Assembly (NCBI RefSeq): GCF_000835495.1
Contig: NW_015622545.1
Location: 3,612,777 to 3,676,776, forward strand
DNA from: Cladophialophora immunda
Taxonomy: Eukaryota; Ascomycota; Eurotiomycetes; Chaetothyriales; Herpotrichiellaceae
Length of the DNA stretch: 64,000 nucleotides
Reading direction: 5' to 3'
Shown here: piece after piece, positions 45,701 to 55,038 of the stretch
How positions within the stretch are numbered: the first letter of the stretch is position 1
How the letters are laid out: each line of letters opens with the position of its first letter
Translations under genes and position numbers: made by a program
The notes under the pieces: generated by a model
The model's input: the letters and a program-made list of their open reading frames with translations, nothing else
What the model was told of the DNA's origin: nothing
The model's database searches: none

Positions 45701-46777
45701 AGGAGGTTGAGCCCGCGAGTCCTTCCGCGGTGTCACTGGACTGGCAATGCCAATCTCAACGGCATGGGTCGGGAGAATAGGCTCTGGCTTCGGAGTCTGA
45801 TACGCAGCAGGTAGGGTTGCGTGTGTCTGAGGAGGGGAGATGGGGCCCTGATATAGATTATTCGGCGGAGGGCTCGTCGGTGTTTGCTCTGGGGGAGGCG
45901 CATTCGGATCGTAGTGTTCCCAATCAGAAGGCCCGCCGAACCCTAATGCCTGAGAGAATGCAGGCTTGACGTCTGGATTCTGAATCGCAGCAGGAGGATT
46001 GTAGTGGCCGGGAGCTTGGCTTGTACTCGAATGCGCCTGGTGACCACTGCCCCAATAACCACTCGTGGAATCGATTGGGGACACCAATGGACCGTCCAAT
46101 ACGCCTGACATCTGTTGCGGAGGCGGTGTTGGGTGATACGGTGGCTCCACTGGCTGTCCATGTTGTGTGTTCCATGCGTTCTGCTGCGGTGCCGGAGGAT
46201 CGTAGTGATGGGAAGGAGGCTGAAGAGAATATTCTTGATGGGGAGTTCCCGTTCGACCATGATGGGCGGCTTGTATCTGGGCCTGGTACTCAGCCGGTCG
46301 GGGAGGTGGGGGAGGTGGTACAGACGTGCTTGGGTGATAGGGGTCATTCCACGATGTCGGATACTGCTGTTGTGATGCTGCCGGTGGTGGCTGCTGCGAA
46401 TAGCCTGTCTGATGAGGCTGCGGGCTTATCCTACCCGCGGCAGAGGAAGGACGCGGCGGCAAAGCAGGTTTGGGTTCCTGATGTTGATTCTGATTCTGCG
46501 GGCCCAATCCCTGGTTATATCGGACTCCCCACTGGTGTGTATCAAACTGCTGCGGCGGAGGGTATTGAGACGGCGGAGGAGGTGGGAGGGGAGGTCCAAA
46601 CGCATTCGACGAGGGTGCGGTAGGATGATAGGGAGATACTGGAGAGGTTGGTTGCTGCTGCCCGTGGAGTCTGGGGTCTCCCCATCCTTGTCTTCGAGGA
46701 GGTGCTTGCCATGGCGGTTGTGGCGGGCCTGGTGTTTGCTGCGGAAACCCGTATGGCTGCTGATTGTAGGGGTTCAT
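42785..46777 (-). CDS. Large proline-rich / coiled-coil protein, function unknown
   Basis: Single exon of 1330 residues from the ATG at 46777. The first 600 or so residues are disordered, rich in Pro, Gln and Ser, with many polyproline runs that could bind SH3 or WW domains. Three EAYSPGGRP units spaced about 17 residues lie near 630-675. The C-terminal 430 residues (about 900-1330) are charged and helical, with a DALFNDNEIGYADIGELEAEF segment and long coiled-coil stretches, and are clearly a folded conserved part. It looks like a scaffold in endocytosis, polarity or cytoskeleton, but that is inference. I do not recognise a named family. Length and lack of introns over 4 kb support a real gene. 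Confidence 0.85.
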   Translation of the reverse strand: MNPYNQQPYGFPQQTPGPPQPPWQAPPRRQGWGDPRLHGQQQPTSPVSPYHPTAPSSNAFGPPLPPPPPSQYPPPQQFDTHQWGVRYNQGLGPQNQNQHQEPKPALPPRPSSAAGRISPQPHQTGYSQQPPPAASQQQYPTSWNDPYHPSTSVPPPPPPRPAEYQAQIQAAHHGRTGTPHQEYSLQPPSHHYDPPAPQQNAWNTQHGQPVEPPYHPTPPPQQMSGVLDGPLVSPIDSTSGYWGSGHQAHSSTSQAPGHYNPPAAIQNPDVKPAFSQALGFGGPSDWEHYDPNAPPPEQTPTSPPPNNLYQGPISPPQTHATLPAAYQTPKPEPILPTHAVEIGIASPVTPRKDSRAQPPPVVDSAPSPPSQPADERPSSAGQYSGDVSARSDSLNGTGNIDSVIQAWNAPLKVRSAQDSTPRPESRASAPRVTSPEPGLSPVNVKVVDPYADLEPEFKASLKRYAAMLRKEAEAETDDEKFEVFQSFVTKELRLRSLLYGVELKKEAAKEVKKAASLADIQAILPSSTIPSSVTSKGPDRGNESVDRLSEPVAAPLLARQSQTQPSINTIPEPAQAHVVQKEQPKPDIPKPAEAVTPAPEPPATVIVEGRPKSKDGPHVMIPVSSQDEAYSPGGRPLMTKAAPGGEEAYSPGGRPVVTKPTDGNGEAYSPGGRPLAGKPVAAATKKPSSISTIVPQQLRQHSEDMMSPSNNAPMVIEDYATPEPASPSMNAPIVVMPETPQAQASPGRPSQGNGSKPIVPIKFEPPRPAYTPFRYSTGVQEEKNKTLQPADQAYSSLRNSVADSGRLMAQDTAFLAPVRPTSASGKKEHEEAFIGLIRKQSMAVRQKNLGSGPGLPPPAIRPGSEPKSTTSLRQEPPLVMRVGTPATVSIKPQQAPVDPLKAAVTALRSLLPTATDIFSPIEANPEHPKLQLIKSKIDSIPDAFSFIHDSVVEWDRTNRLVRKEQEAERQARQEESEGHIDALFNDNEIGYADIGELEAEFKLKEAERRFDEDQAELESFTSQVFVVVTERLQKEITELMTAYTMAIDLLDIDSLAVSRCFKANDRRSAVRMTEVMSYVLTLFNKIEIRHNKVAEAHVERERRRKHLELTVLYTNGDVQGVKKLEKEYAVAEKMAVLHEARGRDTRANKLMDSFDRATVRGLGDNQVFTDEVFSRLQDIKKAINAGAIQNEKERLYEPDGARDTLSLAQNALDTVVADSRRLLALSNEADVLLNDSDYNVSVAEARVANADKPTYANLESEKAKEDAKLIEEMNVRISSVTKGPQEGISLIREMIDQIGDDPAHQERIKKALEAAKMRNANGATGANDGG

Positions 46778-47131
46778 TGCCTCGATACAAGATCACAACG
46801 GCGTCCCGCGGACCATCGAGGAGGTCACAGCCGCCGGTTGTGCCGCGATGATTCGGGTCTGTAGGGGGATGTGACAATGACTGAGCGTGTTGGGAAACGA
46901 TGCTTGCCTAGCCAGATACATCATGCGCGGGCGCAGTTGTAGTTTCTTGGGGGCGCAGGCAGGCGAGAAGGCTGGAAACTCAGCCTTGCGCAAGACAATC
47001 TCAGCCGCACAACCCCAGTCGAGAAGAACACGAATACGACACACTCTAAACGCAGCCTACGAAGCTTGTGAGAAGTTGCATTTGTTCCTATGCGACAGCC
47101 TATATTTCCCTGTCTTCGCTTTTGTGCTCAA
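46778..47131. other. Short intergenic promoter
   Basis: 354 bp between the ADH 3' end and the start of the 1330-residue gene (both minus). Nothing specific seen. Confidence 0.5.
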
Positions 47132-48497
47132 TCACCCGCTCAGGTCGAGAACGACTCTCCCCTGTAACTCGCCCTTGTCCATCCTCTCAAAAGTCTCGGT
47201 CAACTTGCTCATCGGCTGGACCTCGAAATGCGTCTTGACGGTACCCCTGTGCTCAGTGTCAGCAAACATGACTTGTGTAGACATCAAACAAGGACATGGA
47301 CTCACCTCGCCGCCATATCCAGGGTCTCAATCGCATCCTTTCTGTTGCCGACCGCGCTGCCGACAATCTTCAATTCCGAGGCCAAGATGGTTGCTGGGTT
47401 CGCGGTGGCGATTGGCACTGCAGCACCCTCGGGCACACCCACGCACACCAACGTGCCTCTGAATCTGAGGAAGCTCAAGCCTTGGGCATAAGCGGCGTTG
47501 CTCGCTGTGCAGACCACGACGCCCGCAGCACCACCCCCTGTGGCAGCCTTGACATCTTCGACCAATTTCTTGGTTCCCTCGTCGTCCCGACTGTATTTGG
47601 ACAAGTCCAGGAACACTTCGGCGCCGCATTCCTTGACCAACTTCTCTTTTGCACCCATGTCAATTCCGATCATGCGGAAACCCATTCCTCGAGAGCCGAT
47701 TTGCAGGGCCAGGTGACCAAGCCCACCCCCGCCACCAGGGATGACGACCCAGTCTCCTGGGCGGACCCCTTGGTCTATCAGCTTCTTCAAAGCGGTGTAG
47801 ACCGTGACACCACCGCACAGCATGGGCGCTGCCATGTCACTCGGGAGTGCGTCTGGAATGGGAGTGACATAATGGGCCGGGGCAATGGCATATTGTTGGA
47901 ATGTTCCTGGGAAATAGTACCTAATCCGGGGTGTTAGCATTGCGGTGTTCCCCCGGTGGTGTGGAAATGCACAAACATACCCTGAGACCTTCGCGGAGGT
48001 ACAGGAGGCATCTGCGCCAACTAGGCAAGGCACACAGTTCCCGCAAGCAGAGGCAATCCACTTGATACCCACGCGATCACCAATCTTCAGACCAGAAGTC
48101 TCCGCGCCCGGTCCTAGGGCAGCAACGGCGCCGACGCCTTCATGCCCACCCACTTGGCCTTTCTGTGTGGGAGCAGGAAGCCATGACCATGCGTTGCACA
48201 TAACACCCATGTCCTGTGTGGCAAATGGAAGCGTTAGGGTCAACATGATCCTCTTTCGTCGGTCAAATCACCAACACCGAGCGCTTACCGAGTGGCAGAC
48301 TATGTGGCAGGGTCAGTGCCATTGTTCTCTCCTGCGCCAGTGAGGAGGAGACGCTTACCTCCTGAATGTGTCAAGTTCACCAACACCTCGCCAACGCCAG
48401 GTTTAGGGGTCTCGATCTCCTCGATCTTGGTGGAAATGCTGCCCGGGTTGTCATATACCAAGGCCTTGTGCCTGGAAGGAACCTGAACACTCGCCAT
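47132..48497 (-). CDS. Zinc-containing alcohol dehydrogenase (Adh1/AdhP type)
   Basis: Model: complement(join(47132..47246,47306..47920,47981..48213,48289..48299,48359..48497)), 370 residues. Exon 2 is an 11-nt micro-exon giving VCHS together with one base of exon 1; its Cys is the first catalytic zinc ligand. Further marks are GGHEGVG with the zinc His, four structural zinc cysteines in CGNCVPCLVGADASC, and the NAD-binding GGGGGLGHLALQ. Exon 5 ends LQGRVVLDLSG as usual. These medium-chain enzymes interconvert ethanol and acetaldehyde or other primary alcohols. No mitochondrial signal is apparent, so cytosolic is likely. Confidence 0.93.
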
Positions 48498-49504
48498 GTT
48501 GAGAAGCTACACAAAGAGCAAGGACTTGCTAAGGAGGATTGAGAGAAGATTCAAGAGAAGTCAGTCAGCAAAGACGCGCAGGGAGAAAAGAGAAAGGACT
48601 TGTGCCGCGGCCATGGCCCAAGATCTTTAAAGGGTCGAGCGGACGCGTCTTCTGGAGAGGGGTAGCAGCGTGCATTTGCAAGTGTCTGGACCATCCTTCG
48701 TCTGTGAAGCTATGCACACGCGGAACTTGTTGCGGGGCTGGTCGAGGCAGATCCCTCCATCGCGCTCTTGTCCTTGTGCCTCTTCCGCACGTTATCGACT
48801 TTGGCTGCTATCTTCGACTCGGTCGAGTCAGTGGGCCCCATTTCCCTATAGCCAACTTGCCACATTGCCCCTACCTAGACTCGTTGTCACGACGTCGCGA
48901 GAATCCTACGGAAGCTGTCCAGAGGCCCCCCCAGGTCCCAGCTCGCAGCTCCAAGGTCCGGCCGAGGGACAGGAACCTCGGAGTTGTGTGGGGGTGACAT
49001 TTCCCCATGCACAGGCCTCGTATAGCATCACCACCACCACCAAGTGGGTTGTCACGATACCCCGCGATCAATAATGACGAGTACCAAAGCACGACTCAGT
49101 CCGGCGCGAAGATTCGCCGAACCAGTGGCACCAAAGTGGCAAAAATGCAGTGCAAACAGACGTCGTGTCAGCAACTGTCCTCCTTATCATGGCTACCAAT
49201 TCTTTGCATCAAATATCGAGTCGACCGCTTGCCAATGACACGCAATCGACCTCGCAAAATCTATCAGGAAACACAGAGCGGAAACAAGCACCACCGTCCC
49301 AGCAGCATTACTGCACCAGTGCCAATAAGCATGACAATCGAACGCTGGATGGAAATATCAAATGCATTGCCCACACCATCCACAGTCAGCAACGTAGGAA
49401 AACACGAGAGAAACAATGGGAATTGACAATCTCATCCTTTCCACCGGAACCCATCTCAGGCGAAACCCTCCCTTGCAAGCCGAGGTGAGATAGCATGCCA
49501 GAGG
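48498..49504. other. ADH promoter and 3' flank of orphan gene
   Basis: No gene supported. Contains a short CACCAC run near 49027-49041. Confidence 0.5.
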
Positions 49505-50332
49505 CTACTCTGCAAGAAGAGCCTGTAACCTGGTTTGGTAATCGTGTGGAGCAGCCTTGTCCTGCAGGATCGCGTTGATCCTTGACAATTGTTCCCTGGC
49601 CTCGCGAGTGGTCAACGACCTTGGCCACTTCTCCCCAATAATGTCAAGGGCATCGAGCATGAAATCCGTCGAGACATCCTGGATGAGGCTGCGGTAAAGA
49701 GTCGGCACCGGAGCAGCACCCCCAGCAGCGGCACCTTCCATTGACAAGCGTCCGCTGCGTCGAGCAGGTTCAACCTCGTCGTCCCTGTCACAGACCTTTC
49801 TCAAAGCTTCGAGCAACACCATCGTGATGTTATGTCGGCCCACCTCGGCGGTGGCAGCACGAGCAAGGGTTTGAAGCTGGCTGCATATCCCAGTGATCTC
49901 TGTCCGTAGTTCTGCCGCTGTCATCCTACGTGGATGGTTCACTTTGTCATCATACCGGGCGAACTGCTCGTTGAATCGTCTCCGCAACTTTTGTCCAAAC
50001 CCAAGAGTCCGGTCTCGGGGAGCAATTCTACGCAGCAGCGTCCACGCAGTCTCGTCGTGGGACCCCCACTGCATCAGAGTAGCATGTAAGTCATCTCGTA
50101 TGGTCCATTCAGTGGGCGCTCTTCTGGCTTGCTCCTCGGTTATTCTCTCGTAGACGTCGGGCTTGAACTCTGCCGGCAGGGAGTAGGCGTCAAACGAGGA
50201 AACGATATCCCTGACTAGGATCTTCCTCTCCTCCAAGGGCGTGTCGTCGAACCGCATCTCCTCCAGCGGCTGTGGGTGGGGATTGTCTTCGGAAAAAGCA
50301 AGTTGCGAAAACTGTTCAGTAGGAATAGACAT
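49505..50332 (-). CDS. Hypothetical protein, 275 residues
   Basis: Single exon, ATG at 50332. No signal peptide or membrane helix; charged and mostly helical in appearance, rich in Arg, Glu and Leu. Features include a RRSGRLSMEGAAAGGAA low-complexity linker (about 199-215) that splits two helical halves. I do not recognise the family. Open length, absence of low-complexity bias outside the linker, and an isolated position support a real, perhaps lineage-restricted gene. The ADH gene follows downstream on the same strand. Confidence 0.65.
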   Translation of the reverse strand: MSIPTEQFSQLAFSEDNPHPQPLEEMRFDDTPLEERKILVRDIVSSFDAYSLPAEFKPDVYERITEEQARRAPTEWTIRDDLHATLMQWGSHDETAWTLLRRIAPRDRTLGFGQKLRRRFNEQFARYDDKVNHPRRMTAAELRTEITGICSQLQTLARAATAEVGRHNITMVLLEALRKVCDRDDEVEPARRSGRLSMEGAAAGGAAPVPTLYRSLIQDVSTDFMLDALDIIGEKWPRSLTTREAREQLSRINAILQDKAAPHDYQTRLQALLAE

Positions 50333-51883
50333 TTTTGAGAAAAGAAGCTGGAGAGCGAAAGTCGGCGTCCTTTAAGAGCAAGTCTGGCCCATATATGACT
50401 TTGTCCGCACTGGGCGAAGCAGGGCAAATGCATGGACCAGAAGGTCGCACAAGGGTTCAGAGGTCATTAGTGACTGCTGAACTATTGCCTTGATGATAAG
50501 GGACAAGAGCACCGCCATCCATGGACGAACACAAATGGCGTGGGGATACTGTGCACGTCTAGACGCAGCATTTTGATGCTCCGCCATGGGAGAAAGGCAA
50601 ACTTTCAGGTCTGTCCAACCCCCCAGCAAGGCCACTTACCACAGTCCGAGCCACAAACAAACCTTCCAAGCTGCTCTAGTGTACTTACTGTCCTCCATCG
50701 ACCTCAGATACCACGATTGGGAATGCAAGTGCACCCATTAGCGGAGGAGATGGACATGGGGCCAAGGAGGAGATGGGGTCACGTGACGACCCTGCCCGGC
50801 GCTTCTGTTGGATATCCATTGGTCGCACCCGGGTGTGCCGCAGGCCCATAGAGAGGATTAGCGAGACGGCTTATGCCCGGAAGCAGTCGTTGACAAGTCC
50901 AGGTGCAGGGAGTTAATGGGTCAAGTTTGCGGTTGCAGATGATATTGCCTGGCCCTCGGTTGGTGGGCAACGCCCAAAGGGATAACCCGCGCAGAACGCC
51001 TCAGCGACCACTTCCGGAACCACCCTTCCCAAATGTCAGGCATTTTGCCCATGACAAGGCAGACTCAGTTGATGAGTGGGAATGGCCATGGTCCGATAGA
51101 TGATGACAGAGTCATGAACCAAAGTGGAAGAGCTGATGGATTTCGATCCTTGTGAGACAACAACGCTGATAGAGGGCGATCAAGGCGATAGAAGCGAGTG
51201 TCAAACACCGTTCCGGGGATTGCCTTTCCGGGGATTTCGCGCTCTGAAAGGTGGATAGGCATCGCTAGTTCCGTCTTCCCCAGCATCGTAGAAGGTGCAT
51301 CTGATGACATAGTGCGAACATGTTCACTGTATTAGGGTTGCAGCTGCTCCATCTGGCACGATGTGGACATCTAGCTCCCCTCTGTCCGCTTGGTTCTCTG
51401 AGCACATTGGCTTGGTGATGTGGAACTTGCGTCCGGAACTATAGAGCTGAGCGAAAGCCCACTTATCCATGTTATTACCACAAACTCTGTATTGCATCCA
51501 CTTCGTAGGAATGAGGTCTTTCGAGTGGCCATCCGGGAAACGGTGGTCACGCGTTGCGCTGCCGCACTCTAGTGTAGCCCTTGGGTCTTCCGCTGCCGCA
51601 TAGTTCAGTGGTTGAGGAGTGGAGTGGCGTGTAGAAAAGAGCAATAGCCCTGCGTCCGTGCTTCTGCAGCAGCCAAGGCAAGCGTACACACGATCCAGAA
51701 AGAAGTCATGGCTCCGAAGAGGCACCAAGTAGGTCTGGATAGTTCCCGGGACCGAAAGCCGTGGAAGCTCTGTGCCGGAAACCCTTACCGGAGGGTTCTT
51801 TTCTCTTGGATGAACACTTCTTGAACCTCTCGTCATCATGCTGAGTCTTTGGGTGGGATTTCCGAATGTAATCCTGATTTCGA
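50333..51883. other. Intergenic with a long read-through frame
   Basis: Promoter of the 275-residue gene on the left. On the right, the DUF202 frame of exon 2 stays open on the minus strand through its second intron and on to 51324, which is not needed for the spliced protein. No separate gene is supported. Confidence 0.45.
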
Positions 51884-52578
51884 TCAACCTTTCTCGATGC
51901 TTATAATCAGCGTCAGGAGAAAGATGCTGAGAAGAATCTGGGGTCATGTTAGCAGACACGCCACATATTGTAATAACGGCAGTTGTACTTACAAGAGTGG
52001 TCAGCATCCCGATACACGTCATCTCCCACCCACCGGATAGAGCATAACCACGAGCCATCGCCTTTTGACACCGAATAAATCGGAGGGCTCCAAGACCGGA
52101 TATCAGAATGGCAGAGCCATGGCAAACGCAGGACAAGGGGACGCCGACGACAAAGAAGCCCAAGTTTGTATTCGGATGGAGACTGTGATTTAGTCGAAAG
52201 AATTGGGCAATGACCACCCCTACCATAGCAAATGCCTGAGCTGTGCGCAGGTAACCAAGAAACGTCCTTTCGTTTGCTATTGCGGCCGAGTTAGTTGTGA
52301 AAGTCGGACAAGTGATGGGAGACGAATCATCTCGGCGGCTGCATCCAGCACGTATCCTTACCCAAGTGGTCACGGCAGGCAACATGAGGGACGCTCATAG
52401 AGACATGTCTCTTCCACCATCGAGACGCCCTTGAGCTGCTCTGGTTTGTGGTTGTTGCTGTCAGCCGCGAGCCAAGCTCCAGGGCTTCTTGGTCAGAGGG
52501 ATTGGCAAGCACCTCTCCCGCGGTAGGGAGATGACCATGCTGCTGATCACCGTCTGCTTCTTGCGCCTCCTTGGCCAT
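51884..52578 (-). CDS. DUF202 small membrane protein
   Basis: Model: complement(join(51884..51937,51993..52276,52362..52578)), 184 residues. The start is the ATG at 52578. A hydrophilic N-terminal half leads to WWKRHVSMSVPHVACRDHL, then the DUF202 signature ANERTFLGYLRTAQAFAMVG. Three helices follow: about 90-105, 120-140 and the final one ILLSIFLLTLII supplied by the 18-codon exon 3. Phases agree and the join to exon 3 restores the third helix. DUF202 proteins occur in vacuolar or plasma membrane contexts with no settled function in fungi. Divergent from a MARVEL protein gene, so two small membrane proteins may share a promoter. Confidence 0.88.
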
Positions 52579-53529
52579 TTGTATGACTGGGCTTTGCACG
52601 ATTTCTTACAATATTCCCAAGTCCAACGGTCCGACTAGGATGAGCATACGGAGAGATTGAGGATCTGGAGGACGCCGGCCTAGGGATGTAGGAAGACGTT
52701 GGAGGACGAGAGGGATGTCGGGCGATCATGCCATTGCATGATTCAAAGTTGCATGCGGCACGGGCGAGAGGTGTTGTCAGTGACACTGATGTACAAATAT
52801 GCGAGCTGCAACAGACATGCTTCTGACAGGCGCCGATCAGGGTGGGATGGGCGTGAGCATTTGGTGGTTCAAGCTTCGTTCCCAGATTTGCAGCATCCCA
52901 ATGTCAGAGACGACGAGAAAAGTAGGAAGAAGCCAGCAAAAAGGAACCTGCGGCAGAGGGAGAAAGCCACCAATCGCAGCCAGAGGGAAGCAGGTTGCCG
53001 AACTCCATCTGCGCCTTTGGAGAAGCTCTCATGTGCGATGACGATGTGGACCTGCGTAGGCCGAGAGCTTCAGCCCAGTGCCCAAAGCCCAAAGCCCAAA
53101 GCCCAAAGCCCAGTGCCCAGCCACTGCGATTCTGCTTCCCTGTGGAGTGATAAAGGACGCCCGCTTGAAGCCTTCACCACGCCCTCGTCGCCGGCCCATG
53201 ATAACTCGCCTCCCCCAGCCTCCTCTTTCTTTGCTTCGACTTACTTTTCTTACCTCTCTTATTTCTCCAAAGCCTTCTTTCGCACTCTCGTGTATATCCT
53301 ATCCGGAGCTGGAATTTCTTCCACGAATCCCTGTTTCTGCGCGAATCGCATCCTTTCGAGGACTTTGCTTCCAAACTTGCGCTCGCCAATCAGCGTGACT
53401 CCGCACGCATTGGATAATCGGGTGACGAAGGCACCACCGCCTGTGCCCGTTTGCGAGGCCCTCGCCGTCACAGAGTCGACCACCACCTACAAAGTCAGTG
53501 TGTGATCTAGTACACCGCTGCGAGACAAG
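52579..53529. promoter_or_regulatory. Divergent region DUF202 / MARVEL
   Basis: Contains a four-copy CCCAAAG tandem repeat (53081-53108) and a minus-strand open frame at 53259-53486 preceded by splice-like signals. No gene is firmly supported. Confidence 0.4.
53081..53108. repeat. Four tandem CCCAAAG units
   Basis: Perfect 7-bp units, flanked on both sides by a CCCAGTGCCCA phrase, so the whole block looks like a slipped or duplicated segment. Confidence 0.9.
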
Positions 53530-54209
53530 ATGCTCGGAGGGCTGCTCTTTTGCTTCTGGAGATTCGTGGAGATTGTCACATTAATTCCTGTCATTGGCAT
53601 GCTGGTACGACCCTGTCATTTCCCCCATGGTACCCAAGTACCAGTCCAAGGTAGACCTCAACTGACCAAGACCCTCCCTAGGCATGGTTCGTCGACGGCT
53701 TCGATGACAACAACCAATTGACTCCGTCCTTCATCCTGACGTTGTTCATTGTCTCGGTCCTGGCCTGCGCTTGGGCCCTGGTGACCCTCCTCCGTCTCGG
53801 CTCAACCCGTCGGTCTGCCCTCTTCGTCGCATTCGTCGATCTTTGCTTCGTGGGCGCTTTCATCGCCGCCGATGTCGAACTCAGAGGCATCGACGACGCC
53901 GACTGCTCCAACTTCACGTCCGGGTCCATCTTCATCAACCTCGGTCCCTTTGGCTACTACGGACGGAATAGCGGTTCGTCATGGGCGTTACATCTCAACA
54001 AGAATTGCTCGATGCTGAAGGCCTCCTGGGCCTTGGGCATCATGAATACCATCCTCTTCTTCTTCACTTTCGTCCTGGCTCTCTTCCTCCACCGGCACGA
54101 GAGGGTGGTCGTCACAAAGGAGGTCAGGCGATCGCGCCACAGCAGCCGACGAGGGCACTCTCGTTCTGGATCGAGAAGGAGCAGCAGCCGCCACCGATAC
54201 GTCGTTTGA
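53530..54209 (+). CDS. MARVEL-domain four-helix membrane protein
   Basis: Model: join(53530..53604,53682..54209), 200 residues; one 77-bp intron between codons. Four hydrophobic helices: about 5-25 (exon 1), 43-63, 70-88 and 131-153. A short loop with two cysteines (DADCSNF, NKNCSM) lies between helices 3 and 4, as in fungal MARVEL proteins. The C-terminal tail is strongly basic with Arg/Ser/His repeats (SRRGHSRSGSRRSSS), a likely phosphorylated cytosolic tail. MARVEL proteins act in membrane apposition and plasma-membrane or eisosome domains; the exact role here is unknown. Divergent from DUF202, convergent with the sugar transporter. Confidence 0.85.
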
Positions 54210-55038
54210 GGGCAATAGACAGGTTCCAACTCTTGTGCAACTGATAACGATCGACGCGAGTCACAGAAGAGGTGGACTGACTCCAAAACTAAAACTCACG
54301 AATCTCCTTCTTTATTTTGCTGCCAATATAGGCCGGAGGGGACTCGGCCGCTTGGGTTATTTCGATGTATTAGCGATGCAGCGGGCTGGTTTTGCGGGCG
54401 GATCGCTTGGATGCTCAGACGACGCTATTCGCGAGGGTATTGATGACGGCGGCAATGAGGCAGCGGAAGGGGGCCAGGAAAGTGCACAGCATTTCTCTCT
54501 CGCGAGGCGGAAATAGTTAACAATAAGAAAGAGAATTTAAAATTAAGGAACTTCGCCATGTTGGATGTTTGCACCCTATATCGTCAGTGAGCCCTGTGTA
54601 CCGAGTGCTCCGTAGCCATTATGTACGAGTGCGTCGCACTTGGACAATGCAGCCGGCAGGCAAGGGTCAAAGTGGCTCTCACACCTACCTGTGCACGATG
54701 CAAATATTAATAGTGAATGACATACACTTGGTATATTGCGAACTACATCCAGAACAGATGCTGCAGTACGTCGAGACAGTGCGACGAGTGAGTATCCGTA
54801 TCTCTCTTCGTCTCTGCTCATTCCCACCGCTTCTGCATAACCGCAATTCTGTCCCCAGTCTGTTCTCGCGCACACATATGCGTATGAACTTCCCAACCGC
54901 ATCATTCCTCAAGCATTTCGGCTTTTGTTCCCTTGCTTTGTCCCGCACCTTGACGTCCATTCTTATCTTCCCAATGAGGACGGTCCCTCGCTGCAACAGC
55001 CAGAGTAAGGGAGGACCGACTTGCGAGTGCACTGGCCA
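54210..55038. other. Convergent 3' intergenic region
   Basis: Between the MARVEL gene (plus) and the MFS transporter (minus). No gene supported. Confidence 0.5.

Noticed and set aside
52699..53505. 268-codon plus frame
   Set aside because: Overlaps DUF202 promoter DNA and the CCCAAAG repeat; composition is not protein-like.
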